A stretch of DNA of 64,000 bases, from contig CM065320.1 in assembly GCA_033032175.1 (NCBI GenBank), positions 7,378,001-7,442,000 on the forward strand, given 5' to 3'. The stretch comes from Saturnia japonica. Its lineage: Eukaryota > Arthropoda > Insecta > Lepidoptera > Saturniidae. Numbering within the stretch: position 1 is the first letter of the stretch; the number at the start of each line of letters is the position of its first letter. Shown one piece after another: positions 42,932 through 56,155 of the stretch. The notes beneath the pieces are model-generated. The model did not search any database. It had not been told where the DNA came from and saw only the letters and a program-made list of their open reading frames with translations. Made by a program: the position numbers and the translations under genes.

Positions 42932-42959
42932 TACTTAAAGTGGGAACGTAGATTTGGAA

Positions 42960-44539
42960 TGATATGTTACTTTACAGAAAACAAAAGTATTTTGTTTTTT
43001 TTTTCATAGTTATTTTAGTTTAGCTGCTAGTGTTTATTTTTTGTAACTACTGGTGTAGTTTTCAAGATTAAATTGATTGATTATTTATTAAAATGTAGAC
43101 TAAAGAACTACTTTTAAAATTGTTTCGAATCATTTTGCTTTTTGTAGAGTAATAAGAAAAATTTTGGGCATTTTTCATTCGCATACAAATTATATTTTAG
43201 ATATATGCGACCCAGGGAGATCCTCAAACTTGTGACCGAGCGAAATCGCTATCGCTATATAACACTGAAGATCAGAATTAGAACATGAGAATAGAAGTTT
43301 CGAAATTTGTTTAAAAAGTCTGTTTCCTATTAGGAAAATAATGCCTCACCTTACACGTGCTTTCGTATCTCTTGTAAGATTCTTTTCAGTTACGGGCACG
43401 TGTCTTTTAGTCTCATATGGCAAGCATGCATTAGATTAGGCGATTATAAATTATTAACTTAAAATGTAACTTTTTAGATGATCGAAATTATATTTTAGCA
43501 AATTATTTTGTCTGATAAGACAAGTCCGTGATACTTATATTCTAAGAAATGAATGGATACAAAGGTTTATTTTTTATAAAGACGCACTTCCATAAATCTT
43601 TTTTAGATCAAGCAAATTCTAAACGTTTGTGGTGATGTACTTATATTTCAGCCTATTATGAGAAATTACTTAAGCTTTAGTAAAACATTTAAAGATATTT
43701 CTAGTAGGTTGTAAAATTGATTATCAATTAAAGATGAGGATCACAGAGATCTTGAAGGATGAATATTTTCATAAGAAAGTCGGTTCGTTTTATCTTATGT
43801 CACTAAAAAGCTCATTTATTGTAGGAATAAGTAGGCTATATGAATTACTTTATCAAAGATTGCTCAATAAGAGTTAGTTTCTTATGAGCCCCAACCACTG
43901 CTAAGGAAAATAATATTTCAAATAATGTTTTATGTACACTAAGTACTTACTAGTTCAGTTTCATATTGCAATTGTTATCTTCATTTATTTAAGTAAACAA
44001 GTCTATATCTGCTCAGTGTATGGCTTGATGAATGAAAATGATTCGCCAATATATTCTAAAAGGATCCTGATCTTACTTAGCCGTTATCCGCACGGTCGGT
44101 TTATTTCAATTTCCTTCATAAAAGACGCTATTCTCGGATTTGAAGTAGATTTATCATGCTCGGATAAAGGGGCACTTTTTGTGCTTTTCTTGTGCCTGGA
44201 TCTGACCCGAGATCTGTCCACTTAATGTGAATAATGGTGTACGATGGAAAACGAATGCGAACTCGAACACAAAAGACAACAATACGAGGTGATTTCAAAA
44301 ACTGATACAAGAGTTTTGCTAAGATAATATTTCATAATAAAAAGATCTTCTCATCCAAAATAGTCCGGCGTCTCAAACAAAAGTGTTTGTCTAGTGTGTG
44401 TTGCTATGATCACTGACGGTATTGATTTGTTTTTGCTAACGATTGCGTGATCGAAACAGAAATGGGGAAATCCGCACAAGTACCAAAGCCGTCAAACTAG
44501 CTCTAAGAATTACTAGACTTAAGTGACAGTTTGCGGGTC
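42960..44539. other. AT-rich intergenic DNA
   Basis: No gene is visible in this stretch on either strand; short ORFs lack protein-like composition. Confidence 0.45.
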
Positions 44540-44660
44540 CATTGGATGTAGAACCGATGGCTGACCGAGCCGAAAATTCTTGAGTGTCGATTGTGGAGGT
44601 ACTGGAAGACGTAGCGTAGACAGACTTTCCAAAAGATGGACTGATATCCTGGTAAAATTT
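44540..44660 (+). pseudogene. RTE-type retrotransposon ORF2 C-terminal scrap
   Basis: One frame reads LSVDCGGTGRRSVDRLSKRW and then TDILVKFAGT. This resembles the tail of RTE-type endonuclease-reverse transcriptases, where a Gly/Arg-rich segment precedes RWTDDIVKVAG. It is too short and decayed to be more precise. Confidence 0.5.
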
Positions 44661-46482
44661 GCGGGAACTCTATAGATATAATTGATAATTGTGGTGATCA
44701 TTAGGTGAGGCCTCTATACAGCGGTGAACATCTTTCGGTTGAAATGATGGTGATAGCCAAAAATCTACTAGTATGATTTTAGATTTTTAAGAGTAGTATT
44801 ATTATCAATACATAGGATATTAAATTCATGTCACCGTTTCAGAGATTAATCATTAAGTAATTATTAAAATAAATAGGTAAACGCAAAGAACAAATTGAAA
44901 GATTTATCTATTACTTGCCTATTACTGAGACAATCTAGGTTACATACATAACAGTACAATAATAAATGTATATAAAAGTTATATGCTCTGTTATGCGAAG
45001 AAAACAGAATACAGATTATAATTTTTAGTATTCATAGCTATCTAGATGTAGTATTCTAGATACGATTGCATCTTGGCTAGGTAGACATTTAATACACGTC
45101 CTCATAGCGAGGCTGAGATCAAGGCGATATCTGTGGAATGCGAGCCGTCCATGGATAATCGATTCCTTAGAGGCAAAAGCTCGTCCGTGAGAGATGAACT
45201 CGAGATGTAGCTACGTTGAGTGTGCTAGTCGGAACGCTTGAACGTTTAGTTATGCAAATACGAATACACAGTATACATAATCATTTTTATAAAGAATTAA
45301 CATACAGCTAGATTAAATTTAATTAACTTCATAAGCACTGAGTTTAATTCTATTTTTTTGCCTGTAGACAGGTTTCTTAAACTCCTACATGCATACAGAT
45401 GTATTTCTTAATTTATAAGTTTTTGTAAAAAAAAACCTACCTTTAAGATCTTTTTCGAAATATTTACACCTTTTTACTTTGCGTAATTCTCGTGTTATTG
45501 GCAGTCGGAATAAAATTTTTGGAGTTATTTTTGTTTATTTAAGCTAAAGAAGTAAAACTTATTATGTACGTAGATACAAACACATTTAAAAAAAAAAATT
45601 ATATAGAAAATCACGCATGAGTGTTAACTCGGCGAATTAGTACTCATTATATAAAATGGGTTATCGATATGGGTTATTCCGTATGATTGGTAACCAATTT
45701 TAAATAGTTTGTTTAGAACTCTTAGGGTTTTTAAATTGTAAAATTTACATTTGTAATTGTATATTGACATACGAATATTATTTTAATAAGTAGGTATTTA
45801 TATAGGTAGTAGAAGTATCATGAAGTTATTATTTTTGTGTTATCATTATTGTCATTGAACTTGCTACTTTTTGGAGTGGATGGTGGTCTGACAAATTCAA
45901 TGGATGATGAATGTTAATTAAAGTGAAATCAATATAGGTACCTATACCATTTCTTTATTTTCTCGATGACAGCTCCTGTGAAAACTTGAACGAGCGTCCT
46001 TTTTATATTATGTATGCATTATTTTATAAAAAATATGACGTTTACGCTTGTACAAGGTTGTACCAGAGTCGGAGAAACTGATAGGGATGGAGCTATATCG
46101 ATAAACGTAACACAATAACAGACCCGATATTTTTTTACAAAATGTAAGAAACTAAACTACTGCCGGATACTTTTGTACAAATTCATTAACTAATATTATA
46201 TTTCATTACAAGATGTTACACGTATTAATTCTTGATTGATAATGCCAACTTCTTCAAAATTTTCGAAGCTGTTGTAAAATAAGTAGGAATAGATAGGTAC
46301 TCGATAATGAAACGAAATAATTATAAAGACAGGTAATCTTTATTTATTTATTTTAATCAAAATCTGATGATTCGTCACTGTCATAATCGTAATAAATATA
46401 TGCGATCGATATCATTACTTATTTGGTCACAACACTACAACTATCAAATTAGAACTGTCATCGAGAAAATAAAGAAATGAAC
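44661..46482. other. AT-rich intergenic DNA
   Basis: No gene is visible. Positions 45095-45240 are more GC-rich (gaggctgagatcaaggcgat and flanks) and may be an old repeat. Confidence 0.4.
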
Positions 46483-46995
46483 TGCCGCCTTCGCCTTGGT
46501 CACGCCTGCACCCCGGTTCATTTGGCCAAAATAAGGATCAGGGATCATTCTTTATGTGAATGAGGTTTGGAGAAAGGTTCTTCTGACCACATATTTCTTA
46601 ACTGTACCAGGAATAGATTCTCCCTTTATGATGCTTTACCTCGTTGTATTCCCCGTCCTACTAACCTTATGTGCCTTCTAACACTTGTCCCCGATAACCC
46701 TTTCATAGTAGAATTCTTGTCAAAATTTATCACAATTAACAAAATTAAACTGTAGATGGTAAAGTCATTACGTGAATGTTTGTAATCTCATTATATAGAC
46801 TATAGTTATGTAATAAATATAATAAATGTATTGTGTTGTGTTGTCTTTGTGTTTGTTTTTGATAGCCCGGACTGGATACATTTTAAATTAATAAACAGGC
46901 CATCTTTTACGATAAATCTCCTTCGTTTATGGTTCTATATACATGACATTGGCGGAATTGTGTTTACACACACGTTGCCATTATATAAAGAAGAA
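46483..46995 (+). pseudogene. 3' end of a CR1/Daphne-like non-LTR element with GAA tail
   Basis: The frame reads CRLRLGHACTPVHLAKIRIR, then KGSSDHIFLNCTRNRFSLYD and LTLVPDNPFIVEFLSKFITI, to a stop at 46753-46755, with one internal TGA near 46562. This is the segment after reverse transcriptase in several insect non-LTR families. The following 240 bp end in ataaagaagaagaagaatag, a microsatellite-like tail rather than poly(A). The 5' part is missing, as expected from truncated reverse transcription. The clade assignment is tentative. Confidence 0.65.
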
Positions 46996-48279
46996 GAAGA
47001 ATAGTATAAGTATTGAAAATGTAGCTATGAGTAAATAAAGAATTAGAAAAAACTCTATAGATTCAATTAACATGTATATGAAATAATGTTAAATGTATGT
47101 AATGTTCGAATCCCTATAATGAGCATGAGCTTTCGGTGAAATAGAACATCGTGATGAAGCCATAGCTAGGCGGTAGGGTATTTTTTAAAGCCCGCCTGGC
47201 TAGCTGCCATCCTCAAGTTGAAGATAATAAACTACAGCACAGAAATAACTGGATATTATATATACTTTGAATTTTACTTCTTATGAAATATGTATGTACA
47301 AATTAAAAATGTAGATAACATGTCGGACCCCGAGGCCCGAACTACGTAAATAGTTAAATCTGCTACTCTAATACAATTTGTAGTAAACCATGATCCCGAC
47401 GCTAAGGTCCGCATTATCGGATTGGAAAAACTGTCACAAAGCAATTACTGTAGCGGGAATATGAATCTTAAGCTATACATACTTGAGGTTGTATTAGTTT
47501 GTATGTTTATACGTGAATACGGGGACAAGTTTTACAATGTTCATGTGAGAGCAGGACCTTTTTGTTGGATCTTTTGTATAGAGAATCCGCGATACCCTAG
47601 GGGCCGAAGAGCACGATTTCCATTACACGAGAGAGTTCTCTGAACAGGTCTTTGCTTTTGAAAAAAAATTAGTTACGTTTTTAACAGTGTTAAGTAATAG
47701 TAGAAATTATACATCTACGCGTTCATATCTATTTTTTAATTCATATTAATTATCTAATTCGATAATACGTTAATGGAATAAATAACAATATTAATTAATT
47801 ATATCACGTTATGTTAGAAAATAAATTTGTATCTCAAACAATATATTTTATTTTCTCACTTGACATTCTCAGTTGATAACATTCAAAACATTATTTTTTA
47901 TAAAGAGAAATCATACAATGATATGCAAAGAGATTATACTAGTTTTATAACAAAGCCTCTTTGCTTCAACAAGGTCCACTTGACTGCTGTAAAATAATTT
48001 AATGATTTTTATGGTCGTCTACCTAAGGCAATTTCTTGTTTACAATCGAATGTTTTTACTGGCTGATCAAGTTTCAAATGATTCAATACAAGTTAGGTGC
48101 ATGATTGAAGCATTTTACAATATTGGATCTTATTAGAACTGTACTGATTGATGTAATTAAGTAAACCATTATTTCAAACAATAGTCGAATAGTTGTAGAC
48201 CGTACTAAAATTGAGCAAGGAGAATTTCACTTTGGGGTTGAATTTTTATTGCGGTTTTTATTTAGTTTAATAGTATTCT
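46996..48279. other. AT-rich intergenic DNA
   Basis: No gene is visible. Positions 47100-47230 (cggtgaaatagaacatcgtg, gcccgcctggctagctgcca) look repeat-derived but unassigned. Confidence 0.4.
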
Positions 48280-48425
48280 GGTTAGATGGTAATACACAAT
48301 ACTGCTGGGCGGATAGGACACGATAGTTGTGTCCAATTGGATCGTGACCATCATCATCACCACCAGTGGCACGTTGAGGCTTATTGCGTTCAAGGTTCAA
48401 CCGATGTATATCCAGTAACCAAGCG
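48280..48425 (+). repeat. Dispersed repeat, plus-oriented copy
   Basis: gggcggataggacacgatag, ttggatcgtgaccatc and gatgtatatccagtaaccaa match the reverse complement of 59050-59170. This is a family of unknown class. Confidence 0.55.
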
Positions 48426-48780
48426 CCAAGCGGGATGGTAGGGTATCTGTACCCGAATGTGTGCCTACAAACAATGTGTTTTGATAAAGTGAGAGGTAAC
48501 TAAATAACAATTATTTTATTACATTTTTTCAAATTACGAGTAGTTTTGAAGTAAACGGATACAGTCCACAACAATATCATGAAGATGAGATCTGTACGTG
48601 AATTTTGGTTGTGTACTGTATAAATGATGCAATATCACCGAGTCACGTTTGGACAGTATTTTGAGTTGGAAGTTTGGTACCGGCTGCATCTCAGTGATGG
48701 TACCGGTTGTATACTGATACATTTCAAACGGCAGCTGCACTGAATAACTATAAGTACTACCTAGGTAGTAATCAAATTAA

Positions 48781-49061
48781 TCTATACCTAATAATAATAA
48801 AGCCCAAAAGATTGTTTTTTGTTAGTTTGTTTGAACGTGCTAATTTCTGGAACTACTACTTAGGATTTGATTTTTAATGTACTTTACAGCCTATTTTTAC
48901 CGAGAAAGTTTATAGGCTTATACCATCATTCTACGACCCTCAGGAGCGGAGCAGTTACCATAAACTTCATCTAATTAAGCGCTCTGTAAGCAATAGTTAT
49001 TAAATGTATGCAACAGGCATGTACAATACAAAAGAGCGGGTAAATCCACGGGCACAGATAG
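48781..49061 (+). mobile_element. Non-autonomous Helitron (281 bp)
   Basis: It starts TCTATACCTAATAATAATAA directly after A (48780) and ends ccacgggcacagatag directly before T (49062). The body carries tttgtttgaacgtgctaatt and aggagcggagca, phrases shared with the Helitron at 59193-60085. Confidence 0.75.
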
Positions 49062-52000
49062 TAAATATATTTACAAATTATGATACTTTGAGATTTAATA
49101 AAGCAAACCTACGTCGATCAACTAGGTGTCACAGCGCACTGCGACAGTCTGCGACTGAACCATCATAGTTTTAATAAAAATATCTATTCATTAATTTCAC
49201 ATTTTCTTTAAATGTGTTCAAGGATTTTTTTTTGAGGAATTACAATAATTTAGATCACTTAAATTGTATGTTTTGAATAATATGTAGTGTCCTTGATTTA
49301 TGAATTATTTTTTTGCTGAAGTTGTTTGTGATGAATTTTTGTATGTAATAATTGTGAAAACATTGTAATCAAAACATATACTTACGTAGCAGATCTAAAT
49401 AAATTTAATTATTAAAATCATTTACACAATACGAATCTCGTTGTTCGGTTCACATGTAATTTTTACATTTTATAAATTATCTAAAAGGAAGTCATGCGAA
49501 ACACTAAGTCATTGACAGAAACTATTTAATTAGAAACAAATATATATATATTTAATTTTATTAAATATACTATAAAAATCATGTTTAAGCACGTTTCACA
49601 GATTTCTGTATTGCCCAGCAGTAGACTTCTATGCATATGAATCTATTGTGTGAGTTTTCTCATCGACAACTATCCTTACTTGTAATATAGGTATTAAATA
49701 CGCCCTATGTTTTACGTTTTAAATTTTATTAGTATTTATAAATCTACATAGATAAATTATTTAATAATTTTTGTCACTCTCAAATATACTAACATTTTTA
49801 ATAATGGTTTTCTCCTTTTTAGTTTTGTGTGTGTGAAAATTTGCATCCATTTTAATTATGGACGAAGCGTGAAGAGGCATTTCGGCAAGCCGATTTCGGA
49901 CTGCTTATGAGACTTGTGTCACCGACGCGACGGTCGCCGTTATTTGTTGTAGTTGTTTGTTGCTGTACTTACGATGAGGTGTACAGCTAAAATAAAAAAA
50001 ATATGACAGATATTTGACTAGTTTATAATCGCATGCAAACTTTATGGTGAAAGCGAGATAATATTGCATTGTCGACCAAACCAGAGCTGATAAAGTTTAA
50101 AAATTTTAGCTCATCAGGAAGTTACTTATAAAAAGTTATATCAATGGCAAAATCAGATTGACAAGAAAGCGAGTTCATAAATATTTGGTAATAATAAAAA
50201 GGACAGCCTTTTATTTTAATAACATTTAATCTAAATAGTAACGTGTTCACATAAAATAATTATTACAGATAAACAATTTGTTCGACGTTGCGTAAAAATA
50301 TATTATTTGTATCAGGATATATGTGTAACTTGGGGACAGAAGTCAGTTGGAACATCTGTTAACAAACTTCTTAAACTTCCTGCGTAAGAACAAAGTATAG
50401 AATAGATGTTCGCTGGGCCAGGGGCAACTCGTCGGGATGACTCTGCGCAAAACTTTTCAATATGAACCTCACTTAATATAAAAATATACGATTTTGCATG
50501 TACTTTTAAAAGTAACGTAATGTATTTAAAAAGACGGATTTGGACGAGATTTCATTCCATTATAGTAAGAACGAGACATTTAAAATAGTGACACCAAAAA
50601 TAAAATAAAAAACAAACCGATCATTGTTTATCTGTAACTGTGTATTGGAATCAATGTGTCCGTAATAGAAATAACATAAAATTTAAGTTAAAATACTATT
50701 AAGAGCGATAAAAGTGATTTTCTTCTTGATCTTAATAACCCGATTTTCTATTGGTAATTAACTCGCGTATCGCATCTACTTTTACTATCCATCTGAGTTG
50801 TATGATTACTTTTGCCCAAAAAACAGCATAAGTCCCAGAATTACGAATATATCGTCGCGTCGCCTTGAAGTATGAGGCTACAATTGATATTTATCATAAA
50901 TAAGAAAGCCAATCATTTTAGTAATATAGATGACGGAAGACTAATTTACTAACGTGCTATGTTTGTCATATACACGTTAGATAATTAATTATTAGCCTTT
51001 TCTCAGTTCATAATATAGTCTTCGATAATATTAGGTCCCTACATATGAAATTGGCGTTTTGTTGAATTGGCCACGTTGATCTCAAATATCAGGAGTTTGC
51101 TAAGGAATTCCGAATTCACATTTCTAACAAATTTAGGCCTGAGTATATGTGTTAAGTTGGAAAGGTTTTATTGCCATTCTTTGCACAAATTAATCAAAGA
51201 TCTTGTTGTAAGAGGCAATATTTAACAAATTTCCATAATCTTAATTACAAAAGTTATTACGATCGGTACTTGTATAAATGGGTAATTTGTTGGAAATATT
51301 TTCGCAACGGTAATGCCAGGTGATTCCGGCGACGCGACGCGACGAGGGATGCCAACAATGCAGTAAAAACGTTCCTCGTAATTACAATAATTCCACTTCC
51401 CATTTCATTAACATGAACGCTGATCAGTGTTCATTATTCTATCAATTATAATAGCTGATTCCATTTCTTTTGTTCTGATGAAAAATGTTCAAACAAATAC
51501 TATTTACACGTTTTAAATTCATCTGTGATTTAATCAAAGTATCTTTAATGATTGCATCAAGTAATGCTTTATTTTCTATCAGATTAAATTATTTCTATTT
51601 TTTTCTTTTGTGTGAAAGGTGCGACGCTCTGTAGAATAAATATTTAAAAATGTTTCATAAACCTGTTACAAAAGGCATGGGATTCACGTCAAATTTGTAA
51701 TGTTCTCCGATTACGTATTAAATTAGCCCTTAAGTTAAAAGGTAGGATTTGCATGATTAGGGATATAGATTCAGTCAATTGACATAGTATTCGAATTATT
51801 CCGCATTTTGTTACCGCTTCACTACAGATAGATATTCTGTAACTAATACTTATTATTTACCATTCGGTCGCTAAATTATAAATGTAAAATAAACAGATGT
51901 TATGAGGTCAATTAATCGAAATACTAATTTGATATTACTGATTATTATTTTAGATTTTATTCTATGGTTGTATAATAAAAAAAAAATAAAAAAAACGTAA

Positions 52001-52331
52001 CGGTCTGTTGATTATGATGAATGAAAATAAATAAATATCAATATTTCAGCGGGAATTACCAATCTATAAATAAAACAAATTTACTTACTTAAGTGTTTAA
52101 GTGAAAAACACACGGGTACAAAAAAAAAACCAAATAATTTGGTTTAACTCTCAAAGTTATTATTGTTTTGGTCTGAAGTTTAACTATATTACTGTAAGCA
52201 GCTCTAAAAACAATTTTTATTTATGAAATTTAATATAAAGTGATGCATAAATATAATATATATAATTATTGTAATAATATTAAATATAGTAATATAAATA
52301 TAGTAATAATGTAACGGTACAGCGGAGGTTT
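49062..52331. other. AT-rich intergenic DNA
   Basis: No gene is visible. Small GC-rich patches occur at 49900-49960 (gtcaccgacgcgacggtcgc) and 51325-51350 (ccggcgacgcgacgcgacga); the shared phrase cgacgcgacg also occurs at 42812. These may be remnants of one repeat or short promoter-like islands. Confidence 0.4.
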
Positions 52332-52504
52332 TCATCGAGGTATTGCGGTTGTTTTAATTAAATAATTAAAAATGTTGTCCTCGCCAGGGATAACTTCGTT
52401 TAAGCAGTCACGTGTGGAACGAGTGTAGAAGTGAATTTTCTGCTTGGCTGCTTTGTACGACGAAGTCCCTGGGAAAGCTCTCCCAGCGTCGAGAAGTGTA
52501 CCTG
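52332..52504 (-). pseudogene. Possible exon or retroelement scrap
   Basis: On the minus strand, tgaattttcag at about 52505-52515 could be a splice acceptor. It precedes a frame reading GTLLDAGRAFPGTSSYKAAK, then KIHFYTRSTRDCLNEVIPGE. The composition is more protein-like than the flanks, but the family is unrecognised and no partner exons were seen. Confidence 0.25.
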
Positions 52505-52565
52505 AAAATTCATAATACTTATTTTCAAAAAGTTTGAAACTTATTTGATTTTTGTTTGTCTCCAT

Positions 52566-55314
52566 CTATAATAATACTCTTTCGTTACATTTTATATCTA
52601 TTTGAAATATATCTTTAAAATGTTACTAAATTATTTCTGACTTTACTGTTTTTTAGTTGAATTAGCGTATTTCTGAAAATTTCCTATGATTGCGTAATTT
52701 TGACTATTTTAGTAGGTACTACTAAATTTAATCTATCGTATGCTTTAAACTGTGCTGTGTAAGAGTTAGAAATTATTTAATTAGTTACAAATTTATATTT
52801 TAAATAATTTGTCCAGTGTATATAATCTTGGCAAAGCTGTAGAGTTCTCAGTTGGATTACAAAATAATAAAACATATCGATGCCAATACGCAAATTTTTT
52901 TGTCATTGTTATAAACATAATTACAATCGTAAGAATTATATTGCTTCTACAATTTCTACATATGAAGACTGGAAGGTCGGGCGGGGCTATTCCGTTAGCG
53001 GGGCAATTACATCATATGGCTATAAGGTCATAACTCATAATCAATAGTGGCATCTTTGCACAGATAAAGGAAAAATCTTATCTCTTTGAAAAATCATAGA
53101 TGGCATTCTAGTGCGTAATCTGTTTCATCTACATTAGACGCTATATTTCTAACTCGCGTGAGCAAAATCGTTGCACAAGTTTTTATGATTTTGAATTTGT
53201 TTTTTTTTCTAATAGTCTAATCAAGGGAAATAATAATATGTACATTCTTAGTTTTATCCTAAACTTCGTTTAAATTTTTTTTTGAGGCTGACGTAATAAC
53301 CCGCGAAAATCATGGTGGCGGTTTATCACGTCGGAATAAGCTGATATAATAAACCCATTGCTTTTGTATGAAGTTGCATAAAGCTAGTGATTTCCACAAG
53401 ATCTCTATTCATGTCGATATCAACGACATGTTTTTCATTAAATATTTTAGATTAATGTCTTTTTAACAACTCGTCTATTAAAAAGGCAGAAATAATCATA
53501 TTAACAATTTTTTATCATATATGTTATCGCATATTATCTCTAACATCTAACGACTGATTTCGATAAATATTCTTTTTTTTTTTTTAGAAAAAGTGGTAGG
53601 TACCATATGAATTTGTTTAAAATGCGGCAAAGGATTTTGGTGTTATACAATGAACTTGTAGGAAAGTATGAGGTAAATGAGCAAGGTTTACGTGCGCGTT
53701 CTATTCATTTATCATTTATATTTTTTATGTTTAAATAGTCTGAAATTATAACCGGATTAAAGTAAAAACATACTCAGATGGTTAAAAATGGCTTATCAAT
53801 ACGTAATAGAATTCCAAAATATTGTAGAATTCCTTCCAGATCCTCAAATAAGGGGCAAGGATCATATTATATTTCCGAGTAAATTTGAGTTTTTTTAAAT
53901 GGCGCGGGCGTTTTGTGTATAATTTCGGTAATTATGTTTTTTTCTTATAGGTGACAACATTATTTTTTATTCTAAGTGTAGGAAGCGGGAGAGTTAATTT
54001 AAGTAATATTACATAATTAGTTTTAGTCATATATTATATTATTATAGATATTATTAGAACTTACTAAAAACATTTATTTGTCTTCATAATCTAAGTGTAA
54101 TGATTTACAACTAGTTAAAAATATTTTTACACGAAAATACTGTTTTTATCTGTAAACCCCAATAAAAGAACAAATATGTACAAAGGACATACATATTTTT
54201 GATTTAATAAAATGCTAGGGCCGTTTATCGATTCTCATGTATCTCAACATTAGCGTGTACGGTCATTATTGGAAAGATGATGGAATTACCCATCTTAAAA
54301 GTCAAATTATGTTTTCTCGAAACTGGATTTTGTTACTTCAAGTTAAGGATTAAATTCGAATGTTTATTATTGTCAATATTGTCTAACTTCAAGTTTTGGC
54401 AACCATAGAATTATATAATTTGTAATTGTCGTAATTATCCCGCAAGGGTTATTAAGTTAATATGATTTTACTCCACAAATTTGATTAAAAAAAAAAACAT
54501 GGATTTTCTATAATTAAGGTACAATGAAGAGAATAACAGAAAAATACTTAGATAATTTCTTAATATTACAAAAGCTTTATAACAGAAGAAAGTAACGAGG
54601 TTGACGGACTTTTGTGAAAGAAGGCCCCGCTAGACCGGATTTATGATATTATACCTAAACCGGCCTAAATCGGTTTTTATCGGATTTCACAAATAATAAA
54701 TCATTGTCGTTTTACATACGCCTACAATCCCAACATTTAGAATGCATCGCTCGATATTTCAGCAAACCATACAACGATTTAAACGCATCAAATCCGAATA
54801 TTTGCGTACGTTTCGAATTCCCCGTGCGTTCGGACACGCAAAACATTTCACCTGCCATAGTTTATTACCTATTCAGCGGACTCGCACAAATAAAATTGTA
54901 TAATGCATAAGCGAATAGCGGGTTTGATTTACGAGGGAGCAGCGGCCGACTGCCCGCTCCCACCCACTCACTGAGTCACGTACTGAATAACTAACATTCC
55001 TACGGGCTATTCAAACGCCTGTGTACTTTTTACTAATTCTATTTTTCTTAGAAGTATTATTATCAATATCAATACATAGTATAAAAGACAATCGCTATCC
55101 GCGTCTGTCTGTTTGTCCGCTTACTACTTCTAAGCCACACAACGGACCTTCATAAGATTTCCACTGTCATTTAGAGATTTTTTTATAGAAGGTTTGTATA
55201 ACAATAGATACATCTCAATTAAGTTTTTATATAGCAGAGAAAATTCAATGTTTTGTAAACAAGTCACCACTAAATCAATTTTCGGGCATTTATATGGCTT
55301 ACGCTGGCTTAACC
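52566..55314. other. AT-rich intergenic DNA
   Basis: No gene is convincing. Positions 54930-54975 contain gggagcagcggccgactgcc followed by cgctccc, an imperfect GC-rich inverted repeat next to a short unsupported ORF (54704-54910). Confidence 0.4.
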
Positions 55315-56155
55315 TTAAGAAATAACAACATCGACAACATACATCACGCCTCTCTTCCAACGGGATAGGCAGAGACCACGTGCTTCCACTTGCTTAGATC
55401 ATGACATAAGTATATCTTCCGTTTCTTCAACATTCATGAATCTTTTCAAGAACGCTCATCGGGTTAGAGTACTCATGACCTGACGTTTCTTCATGACGTT
55501 CCTGATTTGATCGAGGAATGGTCGTCTAGGCCTTTCTCTTGCAAAGCTCCCATTTCACACTCGCTTTATAAAGTTTAGTTATTCTTCTCTCATTCATCCT
55601 CTCAACATGCCCAAACTATCTAAGCATTCCTTTCTCAATCCGTGTGACTATATCTTCTTTAACACCACAAAGTTCTGTTATCACTCTACTTCTTATCCTG
55701 TCACTCAATTTCACTCCTAACATACCTATTAGTGCTTTAATTTCTACTGCAATTTATTATACTTCCATGCATTTTCTGCCGCACCCAGCTTTCATTTTCG
55801 TACGCGAGTGTTGGAATTAACACTGCTCTATGTACAGGTAGACGAGCTTTCGTAGAAAATTTGCGGCTGTTCATAAAGGTGAGCATCGCCGCATTCACCA
55901 TGATACCGACATTTATTCACCTTATTATATTACTTTCACCCTTTTCATACCTAGTAAATATCGATCTCAATTATACAAACAAATTCACTTTCTCCAGTTC
56001 GTTGCTACCAATCCGAATACATACTTCTGTCATGCTCTCTTCCTTTTCAAACAACATAACTTTCGTCTTCCCTAACTCTGCTTGGCAATTCCATTTCAGA
56101 TTTGTGAGTATTTCCAACGTCAGAGACATACATACAATTATTTCCATGTAACATG
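55315..56155 (-). pseudogene. RTE-like non-LTR retrotransposon ORF2 3' remnant
   Basis: Reading the minus strand from 56155 down, successive frames give LEILTNLKWNCQAELGKTKV and VCIRIGSNELEKVNLF (reverse transcriptase thumb region). Next come VNAAMLTFMNSRKFSTKARL and LIPTLAYENESWV, then SEIE-type and REL/WC-type blocks, and finally LSKWKHVVSAYPVGREA before a stop near 55350. The order and the ending SAYP...REA are typical of a widespread RTE-like family in moths and butterflies. Many stops and frameshifts are present. The endonuclease and reverse transcriptase core are missing. Confidence 0.75.
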
